Positions 1-5,523 of a DNA stretch of 5,827 bases are shown piece after piece. Below the pieces are notes generated by a model. That model did not search any database and was not told the DNA's origin. It worked only from the letters and a program-made list of their open reading frames with translations. A program made the translations under genes and the position numbers. The stretch comes from an uncultured Collinsella sp. (GTDB taxonomy: Bacteria > Actinomycetota > Coriobacteriia > Coriobacteriales > Coriobacteriaceae): the NCBI GenBank assembly GCA_937989795.1, contig CALKBB010000209.1, forward strand, positions 1 to 5,827, in the 5' to 3' direction. The first letter of the stretch is position 1. The number at the start of each line of letters is the position of its first letter.

Positions 1-1
1 G

Positions 2-376
2 GTGGGCAGGCTGAGTCTGGAGCAGGCGCTGCAATACCGCTGGCTGCCCGTCAAAGAGATGTACCAGACCGTCTACGAGACCAGCCTGCTGCAGGAGGGG
101 CTGGAGCGCGGAGTGAACTTTACGCCGGTGGGCGGCATCCGCAGCGCATCCTATGGGGATCCGGCGCTCAAGATGGTTCCTGCAGTCTATTACCGCAGAC
201 CGGATCTCAGCTTTGCGCGGGTGCTGGACTGGGGCAGGGGACACCGGTTCGGCATCGTGCTGGGACAAAAGCGCGAGGACCCATGGGTGATGGCCTATGT
301 CCGCGCGGTGCAGCAGCTGCTGCCGTCCCTCTCGGAAAAGCTGTTCGGCCTGAAGCTGGAACCGGTGGAGGAATAA
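2..376 (+). CDS. C-terminal fragment of a probable LysR-type transcriptional regulator (5' end outside window)
   Basis: The frame is open from the window edge to a TAA at 374-376 and gives 124 residues. The GTG at 2-4 has no visible ribosome binding site, so this is almost certainly the tail of a longer gene. The fragment looks like the distal part of a LysR substrate-binding domain. A stretch around residues 55-65 (KMVPAVYYRRPD) is followed by a hydrophobic strand (RFGIVLGQKRED, residues 82-93), and then by an amphipathic C-terminal helix (residues 94-115) like the final helix of that fold. LysR proteins are usually about 300 residues, so roughly 40% would be present. The DNA-binding helix-turn-helix would lie upstream and cannot be checked. 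Nearly all leucines are CTG, unlike the genes to the right. The family call is an inference from general pattern; another periplasmic-binding-protein-like domain is possible. Confidence 0.45.
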   Translation: MGRLSLEQALQYRWLPVKEMYQTVYETSLLQEGLERGVNFTPVGGIRSASYGDPALKMVPAVYYRRPDLSFARVLDWGRGHRFGIVLGQKREDPWVMAYVRAVQQLLPSLSEKLFGLKLEPVEE

Positions 377-385
377 AAAAACAGA

Positions 386-510
386 AACCCTCTCAGGCGC
401 ATTCGCGCCAGCTCTCCCGAAGGGAGAGCTATATTGCAGCTGACCGGTTACTGCTGAAAAGCTCCCCCTCTCGGGGGAGCTGGCATCGCGCAGCGATGAC
501 TGAGAGGGTT
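386..510. repeat. Hairpin-rich intergenic repeat element with 11-bp terminal inverted repeats
   Basis: The ends are perfect inverted repeats, AACCCTCTCAG (386-396) and CTGAGAGGGTT (500-510). Inside, four further hairpins follow one another. The first has 5-bp arms 396-400/405-409 around ATTC. The second has 9-bp arms 410-418/422-430 around GAA. The third has 9-bp arms 460-468/473-481 around TCTC. The fourth has 6-bp arms 484-489/493-498 around GCA. A weaker pairing, GCAG 436-439 with CTGC 451-454, sits in the middle. The layout is that of a small non-coding, MITE-like or REP-like unit, with no coding capacity of its own. From memory, near-identical units with these arms are common between genes in Faecalibacterium and related Oscillospiraceae. 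It starts 9 bp after the upstream stop codon, so it would form the 3' UTR of that gene. Confidence 0.75.
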
Positions 511-526
511 CGGCAAACAAAAAAGT

Positions 527-570
527 AATAGCACCTGCTGGCCTTGGAAAGGAAGGCGGCAGGTGCTATT
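527..570. terminator. Bidirectional intrinsic terminator between convergent transcripts
   Basis: A perfect 12-bp stem pairs AATAGCACCTGC (527-538) with GCAGGTGCTATT (559-570). The top of the hairpin adds a second stem, GCCTT 541-545 with AAGGC 553-557, around a 7-base loop. On the plus strand the stem runs into five T (569-573), suiting termination of the gene ending at 376. On the minus strand it is followed by AC and six T (complement of 519-524), 29 bases after the stop codon of the ABC operon at 600. It therefore fits as the terminator for both converging units, and best for the ABC operon. Confidence 0.85.
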
Positions 571-599
571 TTTGTGCTTATACTGCGATGACGGGCAGC

Positions 600-2459
600 T
601 TACTCCACCACGTCCTCGAACTGGCTGTTGTACAGGTCGGCGTAGAAGCCGCCTTGGGCGAGCAGCTCGTCGTGCGTGCCCTTCTCGACGATGTCGCCGT
701 CGCGGATCACCAAGATCACGTCGGCGTTGCGGATCGTGGACAGGCGGTGCGCGATAACAAAGCTGGTACGGCCCTGCATCAGTGCGTCCATGGCGCGCTG
801 AATGAGCTCCTCGGTACGGGTATCGACGTTGGAAGTCGCCTCGTCCAGAATCAGTGCCGGGCGGTCGGCCAAAATGGCACGGGCGATGGTCACGAGCTGG
901 CGCTGACCCTGCGACAGGTTGGTGCCCTCCTCGTTGATCATAAAGTCGTAGCCGCCGGCAAGCGTATGGATAAAGTGGTCGCAGCGTGCGGCGCGCGCGG
1001 CGGCCTCGACCTCGGCGTCGCTCGCATCGGGACGTCCGTAGCGGATGTTCTCGCGGATGGTGCCGTTAAACAGCCAGGTGTCCTGCAGCACCATGGCAAA
1101 CTCGCCGCGCAGTGCCGCGCGGTCCCAGTCGCGCACGTCGACGCCCTCGACGCGCAGCGAACCGCCGTCCACGTCGTAAAAGCGCTGCAGCAGCTTAATG
1201 AGCGTGGTCTTGCCGGCGCCGGTGGGGCCGACGATGGCAATGGTTTGGCCGGGCTGCGCCTCGCAGCTAAAGTCGTGGATGATGGTCTTGTCGGGCGTGT
1301 AGCCAAACTTGACATGGTCGAACTCCACGTGGCCGGGGCGCTTCTCGGGAATCTGCGCGTCGGCCTTCTGCTCCTCCTCGGGCGCGGCCAGGAACTCAAA
1401 CACGCGCTCGGTGGCGGCGGCCATCGACTGCATCGTGTTGCTCACGTTGCCCAGCTGCTGCACCGGCTGCGTAAAGTTGCGAACGTACTGGATAAAGCTC
1501 TGGATATCGCCGGGCGTGGCGTTGCCGGTCAGTGCGAGCTGTGCGCCCACCACGACAACGCCCACGTAGCCCATGTTACCCACCAGGCTCATAAGCGGCA
1601 TCATCAGGCCCGACAGGAACTGCGAGCGCCAGCCACTAATAAAGAGGCGGTCGTTTTGACGGTCGAACTCTTCGATCGAGGCCTCGGCGCGGTCGAACAC
1701 CTGAATGACGTTCTGGCCGGCAAAGTCCTCCTCGATAATGCCGTTGACGGCGCCCAGAACCTGCTGCTGCTCGCGGAAGTACGGCTGCGAGAAGTGAATC
1801 ATTACGGTCAAGATAATCGCGGCGGCCGGCAGCGTGAGCACGGTGACGCCGGTAAGCGGCAGGCTGATCGAAAGCATCATGACGAGCACGCCGATAATCT
1901 GCGTCACCGACGTGATGAGCTGCGTCACGCTCTGGTTGAGCGACTGGCCCAGCGTGTCGACATCGTTGGTGATGCGGCTGAGCACGTCGCCCTTGCTGTG
2001 GCCGTTGAAGTAACTCATCGGCACGACAGCGATCTTGGCGGCGATTTCCTTGCGCATGCGGTAGCAGATCTTTTGCGTGACGCCGGTCATGAGCCAGCCC
2101 TGGACCAGGCTGCAGACAGAGCTCGCCAGGTACAGGCAGAGCAAAAAGCCGAGCGTCTTGGCGATCCAGTCAAAGTCAACGTCGCCGGTGCCGTTGACCT
2201 TGGCGACCAGGCCTTCGAACAGTTTGGTGGTAACCTGGCCGAGCACCTTGGGTCCCACAATGTTAAAGATGACCGAGCACACGGCAAAGGCGACGGCGGC
2301 AAACACGGCAATCTTGTGTTGGCCGATATAGCCGAGCAGCTGCCTCATGGTGCCCTTAAAGTCCTTGGCCTTTTCGCCGCGACGCATGCCGCCCATGCGG
2401 CCCATGGGACCACGCTGGCGGGTGGGCTTGGGAATCTGAGTCTTGGTCTCGTCTGCCAT
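600..2459 (-). CDS. ABC exporter half-transporter, consensus-site subunit of a heterodimer (permease plus ATPase)
   Basis: The product has 619 residues, the normal length for a type IV (MsbA/MdlB-like) half-transporter with fused membrane and ATPase domains. A basic Gly/Met/Arg-rich tail (residues 11-30) precedes six likely membrane helices, near 50-69, 101-124, 178-197, 201-221, 281-306 and 319-340. The ATPase domain spans about 377-610. It has A-loop Tyr387, Walker A GPTGAGKT (411-418), Q-loop Gln459, signature LSQGQ (515-519), Walker B ALILDE (535-540) with catalytic Glu540, D-loop SNVD (543-546) and switch His571. Its Walker and switch residues are complete, but the signature has Gln for the first Gly, so it would contribute the weak half of the partner's site. 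ATG at 2459 overlaps the stop of the upstream ABC gene by one base (TAATG), with AAGGAGG nine bases ahead. It probably exports drugs, lipids or peptides across the cytoplasmic membrane; the substrate cannot be read from sequence. Confidence 0.95.
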   Translation of the reverse strand: MADETKTQIPKPTRQRGPMGRMGGMRRGEKAKDFKGTMRQLLGYIGQHKIAVFAAVAFAVCSVIFNIVGPKVLGQVTTKLFEGLVAKVNGTGDVDFDWIAKTLGFLLCLYLASSVCSLVQGWLMTGVTQKICYRMRKEIAAKIAVVPMSYFNGHSKGDVLSRITNDVDTLGQSLNQSVTQLITSVTQIIGVLVMMLSISLPLTGVTVLTLPAAAIILTVMIHFSQPYFREQQQVLGAVNGIIEEDFAGQNVIQVFDRAEASIEEFDRQNDRLFISGWRSQFLSGLMMPLMSLVGNMGYVGVVVVGAQLALTGNATPGDIQSFIQYVRNFTQPVQQLGNVSNTMQSMAAATERVFEFLAAPEEEQKADAQIPEKRPGHVEFDHVKFGYTPDKTIIHDFSCEAQPGQTIAIVGPTGAGKTTLIKLLQRFYDVDGGSLRVEGVDVRDWDRAALRGEFAMVLQDTWLFNGTIRENIRYGRPDASDAEVEAAARAARCDHFIHTLAGGYDFMINEEGTNLSQGQRQLVTIARAILADRPALILDEATSNVDTRTEELIQRAMDALMQGRTSFVIAHRLSTIRNADVILVIRDGDIVEKGTHDELLAQGGFYADLYNSQFEDVVE

Positions 2460-4825
2460 TAGCGCTCGCCTCCTTCCATGACGGCTGCAATTTCTTCTTG
2501 GGTAAGCCCCAGCTCCTCGGCGGAAAGCTGCGACTGTGCGATCTCCAGGTACGCCGGGCAGCTGTGCAGCAGCTCCTCGTGCGTACCGGTGCCCACCACG
2601 TGGCCGTCGTCGAGCACGATGATCTGGTCGGCGTGCATGATGGTCGCGATGCGCTGGGCTACGACCACGAGCGCGGCGTCGGTAACGTTTTTGGCCAGCT
2701 CCTCGCGTAGGCGCGCGTCGGTCTTGTAGTCGAGGGCACTAAACGAGTCATCGAACACCACGACCTCGGGCTTTTTGGCCAACGCGCGGGCGATGGCCAG
2801 ACGCTGGCGCTGACCACCCGAAACATTGGAGCCGCCCTGGCTGATGGGGGAGTCGTAACCGCCCTCACGCTCGGCGATAAAGTCCTCGGCCTGTGCGATG
2901 CGCGCGGCCTGGCGCATATCCTCGTCGCTCACCATGTCGCCAGCAAACTTGAGGTTGCTCTCGACGGTGCCCGAGAACAGGCGTCCCTGCTGCGGGATGT
3001 AACCAATGCGGCGGCGCAGCTCGGAAAGGGTCATGTCGCGCACGTCGATGCCGTCGAGCGAAATGCTGCCGCCCGTGACGTCGTACAGGCGCGGAATCAG
3101 CTGTACGAGCGTGGACTTGCCCGAGCCCGTGGAGCCAATGATGCCGAGCATCTGACCGGCGTGCGTGGTGAAGTTTACGCCGCTGATGACGTCGGCGCGG
3201 GCATCGGGATACTGGAAACTCACGTCACGGAAGGTGAGCTCGCCGCGCGGCGCGCTGGCAGCGGGCAGTTTGGGCGAGGTGGGGTCGTTGATGCTCGTGG
3301 GGCAGGTGATGACCTCTTCCACGCGCTCGGCTGCGACCTCGGCGCGGGGCAGGATGACCGAAACCATGGTGAGGATCATAAACGCCATGACGATCTGCAT
3401 GGTGTAGGAGATAAACGCCATCATGTTGCCAACCTGCATCACACCGTCGGACACACCCTGCGCGCCAAACCAGACGATAAGCACGGTGATGCAGTTCATG
3501 ACGAGCATCATGAGCGGCATCATAAAGCTCATGGCGCGGTTGGTGTAGAGCTGCGTGGTCATCAGGTCGAGCGACGCCTTGTCAAAGCGCTCGAGCTCAT
3601 GTTCCTCGCGGTTGAACGAGCGGATGGGCATAAGGCCGTCGAGCAGCTCGCGGGCGGTAAGGTTCACGCGGTCCACAAAGCTCTGCATCTTTTTGAACTT
3701 GGGCATGGTGAGGCCCATGAGCACGCCGACGACGGCCGAAACCGCGATGATGGCCACAGCGATGGTCCACTCCAGGCCGGTGTGGTTGGCCAGGACACGC
3801 ATGACGGCGACGATGCCCATGACGGGGGCCATCAGGCACATGCGGATAAACAGGGTTGCGGCCATCTGGATCTGCTGAATGTCGTTGGTGCAGCGGGTGA
3901 TGAGCGAGGCCTGGCTGAACTTGCCCACCTCGGCCGGTGAGAAGTGCATAACCTTGTTGAAGGTCTCGCGTCGCAGATCGCGGGCGATGGAGCAGGCAGT
4001 GCGCGAAGCCACGGCACCGGTCAGGATGGTGGCGACGAGCGACACCAGGCACAGACCAAACATCGTGGTCGCCATGCGGCTCAGGTAGGCGTTCTGCACG
4101 TCGGCGGGGTCGATGCCCTGCGCCTTGTACTCGTCCTGCACATAGCTCACGGCGCGTTGGGTCACGATGGACCCCGACATGGAGCCCATTTTATCCGCCA
4201 TTTCGTTGGCGCCCTCGACGAGCTTGCTTCGGTCGATTAGGCCGCCTTCAATGCCTAGACGCAGGCCCTTCATGGTGATCTTACCGCCGTCGGCGTCGAT
4301 CTGCTTCTGCATGTTCTGCGCGGCTGCGGCCTTCTGCTGCATCTCGGCGAGCTGCTCGGGCGTCATCGCCGCCATCTGCTCGGGCGTGGGCATGGCCTGG
4401 GCGGCGTCGCTGTCTTTCTCGCCGGACGTGCCAGTCATGTCGCCCAGGGAGTCGGCGTCGATGCCCTGGTTGAAGGCGAGCACGACAGTCTCGGGCAGGC
4501 TCATAATGTCGGCGAGCTTGCTGCCGTCGGCGCGCTCGTCCTCGGTGCCCTTGTACGTGCGAATCCCGTTTTTGTCTGCCTTGCCAAACGCAGCCTCCAC
4601 AGCCTTGGCGTCCTTGGCGCTCATAAAGAGTTCGAGGTCGTCGAGCGATTCGGCGCGAATGGTGTCAGGCACGGGCGAGGCGATGCCGCCTTGCTGCACG
4701 CCCACGTCGACGATGTCGCTCATGTAGGTAGGCAGTGCCAGATCGGCGTTGCAACTGATTACGATAAGTACGATAGCTGCGAACAGTGCAAGGACATGCT
4801 TTTTAAAGAGCTTGAGAATCCTCAC
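2459..4825 (-). CDS. ABC exporter half-transporter, degenerate-site subunit with large extracytoplasmic insert
   Basis: The product has 788 residues, about 200 more than a usual half-transporter. TM1 lies near 10-28. Residues about 45-248 form a hydrophilic segment outside the membrane. The other helices lie near 250-272, 325-346, 353-373, 432-456 and 466-492. The ATPase domain (about 528-765) has A-loop Tyr539, Walker A GSTGSGKS (564-571), Q-loop Gln612, signature VSGGQ (668-672), Walker B VVVFDD (688-693) and D-loop SALD (696-699). The catalytic Glu is replaced by Asp693 and the switch His by Gln724. These are the changes known for the degenerate subunit of heterodimeric exporters such as TM287/288, so it should pair with the 619-residue subunit encoded next. 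The start is GTG at 4825: it overlaps the stop of the regulator gene as GTGA and has AAAGGAGA eight bases upstream, while the nearby ATG at 4832 is out of frame. TM5 and TM6 are rich in methionine. Confidence 0.95.
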   Translation of the reverse strand: MRILKLFKKHVLALFAAIVLIVISCNADLALPTYMSDIVDVGVQQGGIASPVPDTIRAESLDDLELFMSAKDAKAVEAAFGKADKNGIRTYKGTEDERADGSKLADIMSLPETVVLAFNQGIDADSLGDMTGTSGEKDSDAAQAMPTPEQMAAMTPEQLAEMQQKAAAAQNMQKQIDADGGKITMKGLRLGIEGGLIDRSKLVEGANEMADKMGSMSGSIVTQRAVSYVQDEYKAQGIDPADVQNAYLSRMATTMFGLCLVSLVATILTGAVASRTACSIARDLRRETFNKVMHFSPAEVGKFSQASLITRCTNDIQQIQMAATLFIRMCLMAPVMGIVAVMRVLANHTGLEWTIAVAIIAVSAVVGVLMGLTMPKFKKMQSFVDRVNLTARELLDGLMPIRSFNREEHELERFDKASLDLMTTQLYTNRAMSFMMPLMMLVMNCITVLIVWFGAQGVSDGVMQVGNMMAFISYTMQIVMAFMILTMVSVILPRAEVAAERVEEVITCPTSINDPTSPKLPAASAPRGELTFRDVSFQYPDARADVISGVNFTTHAGQMLGIIGSTGSGKSTLVQLIPRLYDVTGGSISLDGIDVRDMTLSELRRRIGYIPQQGRLFSGTVESNLKFAGDMVSDEDMRQAARIAQAEDFIAEREGGYDSPISQGGSNVSGGQRQRLAIARALAKKPEVVVFDDSFSALDYKTDARLREELAKNVTDAALVVVAQRIATIMHADQIIVLDDGHVVGTGTHEELLHSCPAYLEIAQSQLSAEELGLTQEEIAAVMEGGER
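2469..2475 (-). promoter_or_regulatory. Ribosome binding site of the 619-residue ABC subunit
   Basis: The minus strand reads AAGGAGG, nine bases before the ATG at 2459. It lies inside the last codons of the preceding ABC gene (encoding EGGER), so the second subunit can be translated by ribosomes finishing the first. It settles the start at the TAATG overlap. Confidence 0.85.
4340..4387 (-). repeat. 24-bp tandem duplication within the extracytoplasmic insert of the large ABC subunit
   Basis: The segment encodes residues 147-162, TPEQMAAM followed by TPEQLAEM. At the DNA level CTGCTCGGGCGT occurs at 4352-4363 and again at 4376-4387, a spacing of 24 bp. It is a recent-looking or conserved internal repeat of eight residues at the start of a Met/Gln/Ala-rich, probably helical stretch (about residues 144-178). 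Confidence 0.7.
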
Positions 4826-5271
4826 TCGGCATCTCTCCTTTCTTGATTGCGGTCGATAATTTCGTTGGCACGCCTTAGAAGGCGCACCATCTCTTGGGTA
4901 TCTGTTTCGCCGAGCTGCTCGAGGAAGGCCGCAGTGCGGTTCTCGAATTCCCGACGTTTGATTTCGAGATCCTGAAATCCCTTGTCGGTCACTATGACGT
5001 GTACGCGACGACGGTCAGTCTTTGAGTGCTCGCGCTCGACCCAGCCCTTGGCCTCGAGGGCGCGTAGGATATTGGCGATGCGGGCGCTCGAGACCCAGGC
5101 GCGATCAGCGAGTTCGCTCGGCGTGAGCGAACCGCCGGCGAGTATGAGGGCGCGCATGACGGCCATCTCGCCGCCGAGGGCTTTGTCCGCAAAGCGCGAA
5201 ATGCGCTGATGCATGCTGCCAAACTCAGTTAAGAGCTGACGCCCAAGCTCACGGAAATCGGTATCTTCCAC
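4822..5271 (-). CDS. MarR-family winged helix-turn-helix transcriptional regulator
   Basis: The product has 149 residues, typical of MarR proteins, which bind DNA as homodimers and usually release it when a small ligand binds. N-terminal and C-terminal helices (about 5-30 and 100-145) would form the dimer interface. The winged helix-turn-helix spans about 34-98: helix-turn-helix residues SLTPSELADRAWVSSARIAN (48-67), then the family's wing signature with Asp86, Arg87, Arg89, Thr95 and Gly98 (DRRRVHVIVTDKG). The start is GTG at 5271; an in-frame TAG four codons upstream (5281-5283) rules out a much longer protein, and the next in-frame ATG is residue 20, which would remove part of the first helix. 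It is first in the operon and its TGA overlaps the GTG of the large ABC subunit, so it very probably represses itself and the exporter. The ligand is unknown. Confidence 0.93.
   Translation of the reverse strand: MEDTDFRELGRQLLTEFGSMHQRISRFADKALGGEMAVMRALILAGGSLTPSELADRAWVSSARIANILRALEAKGWVEREHSKTDRRRVHVIVTDKGFQDLEIKRREFENRTAAFLEQLGETDTQEMVRLLRRANEIIDRNQERRDAE
4834..4841 (-). promoter_or_regulatory. Ribosome binding site deciding the GTG start of the 788-residue ABC subunit
   Basis: The minus strand reads AAAGGAGA, eight bases before GTG at 4825 and within the end of the regulator gene. An ATG at 4832-4830 directly after the site is too close and out of frame, so spacing and frame both favour the GTG. 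Confidence 0.8.
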
Positions 5272-5277
5272 CGAAAA

Positions 5278-5282
5278 CCCCT
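5278..5282 (-). promoter_or_regulatory. Weak ribosome binding site of the MarR gene
   Basis: The minus strand reads AGGGG six bases before GTG at 5271. It is a poorer match to AAGGAGG than the sites of the two ABC genes. With the GTG start, this suggests low translation of the regulator compared with the exporter subunits. Confidence 0.45.
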
Positions 5283-5294
5283 AACACTAGAAAC

Positions 5295-5315
5295 TATTAT
5301 CGATGAAAGATGATA
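5295..5315. promoter_or_regulatory. Candidate MarR operator: imperfect palindrome just upstream of the regulator gene
   Basis: TATTATC (5295-5301) and GATGATA (5309-5315) form an inverted repeat with six of seven positions matching and a 7-bp spacer. The 21-bp size suits a MarR dimer, and it lies 24-44 bp before the MarR start codon, where binding would block transcription. The minus-strand TATCAT (5315-5310) inside it could be a -10 element, though no convincing -35 box is seen. The assignment rests on position and symmetry alone. Confidence 0.4.
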
Positions 5316-5348
5316 CCCCCATACGCGGGCCTCATACAGTGGGCAATA

Positions 5349-5370
5349 TTAAGAGCTTATAAAGACTTAA
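5349..5370. promoter_or_regulatory. Second AT-rich inverted repeat in the divergent intergenic region
   Basis: TTAAG (5349-5353) and CTTAA (5366-5370) form a perfect 5-bp inverted repeat spaced by 12 bp. It lies in the most AT-rich stretch between the regulator and SDR genes and could be a second regulator site or part of a promoter. Short arms in AT-rich DNA can arise by chance. Confidence 0.25.
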
Positions 5371-5380
5371 AATCATTCAA

Positions 5381-5408
5381 TTGCTGAAGCGTTTCAAAGA
5401 ACTATCAT
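5381..5408 (+). promoter_or_regulatory. Possible promoter of the SDR gene
   Basis: TTGCTG (5381-5386) and TATCAT (5403-5408) are separated by 16 bp. The -10 matches the consensus at five of six bases, the -35 only in its TTG. Transcription would start near 5415 and leave a leader of about 110 bases before the ATG at 5524. Confidence 0.35.
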
Positions 5409-5426
5409 GCCCGCGGTTAGGCGAGG

Positions 5427-5448
5427 GGTTGTCACCACCATGACGACC
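5427..5448 (+). other. Leader hairpin or palindrome upstream of the SDR gene
   Basis: GGTTGTCA (5427-5434) pairs with TGACGACC (5441-5448) across the loop CCACCA. The eight pairs include one G-U wobble in RNA. There is no T run after it, so it is not an intrinsic terminator. It lies just downstream of the proposed promoter, so it could be a DNA operator for an SDR-pathway regulator or an mRNA structure; no known riboswitch class is recognised. Confidence 0.45.
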
Positions 5449-5507
5449 GGGACTCATATAAGCGCCACGTGCGATGCTCCAACTTCCCGCAAGGAGACAC
5501 CTTACAT

Positions 5508-5514
5508 AAGGGGG
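5508..5514 (+). promoter_or_regulatory. Ribosome binding site of the SDR gene
   Basis: AAGGGGG lies nine bases before ATG 5524. A closer GGAG (5518-5521) is only two bases from the ATG and is too near to be used. This site supports the 5524 start over the upstream in-frame ATGs. Confidence 0.55.
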
Positions 5515-5523
5515 AATGGAGTC

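Noticed and set aside
283..528. An 81-codon plus-strand frame through the hairpin repeat.
   Set aside because: It begins inside the LysR-like fragment in another frame and reads through the hairpins of the repeat, so it is a chance frame.
588..2462. A 624-codon open frame on the plus strand covering the whole 619-residue ABC gene.
   Set aside because: It is in exact codon register with the minus-strand ABC gene, so a stop would need a TTA, CTA or TCA codon in the real gene, and these are avoided in this GC-rich genome. Its protein is a His/Asp/Ala/Val-rich shadow with no domain, while the minus strand shows all the ABC motifs.
2654..2656. Sequencing error explaining Gln724 in place of the switch His of the large ABC subunit.
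   Set aside because: The change goes with Asp693 in place of the catalytic Glu and LSQGQ in the partner, the known set for degenerate sites in heterodimeric exporters, so it is natural.
3161..3940. A 259-codon His-rich open frame on the plus strand inside the large ABC gene.
   Set aside because: It is also in codon register with the minus-strand gene and has the His/Asp/Gly-rich composition of an antisense shadow. It could look like a metal-binding protein, but the histidines are reverse complements of Met and Val codons.
4822..4825. A frameshift between the MarR gene and the large ABC gene.
   Set aside because: The four-base GTGA overlap is an ordinary stop-start overlap; both proteins are complete at their ends and a ribosome site precedes the GTG.
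5272..5523. A riboswitch or small RNA in the intergenic region between the regulator and SDR genes.
   Set aside because: Only one clear hairpin (5427-5448) is present, without the conserved core of a riboswitch class that I recognise and without a terminator or anti-terminator alternative.
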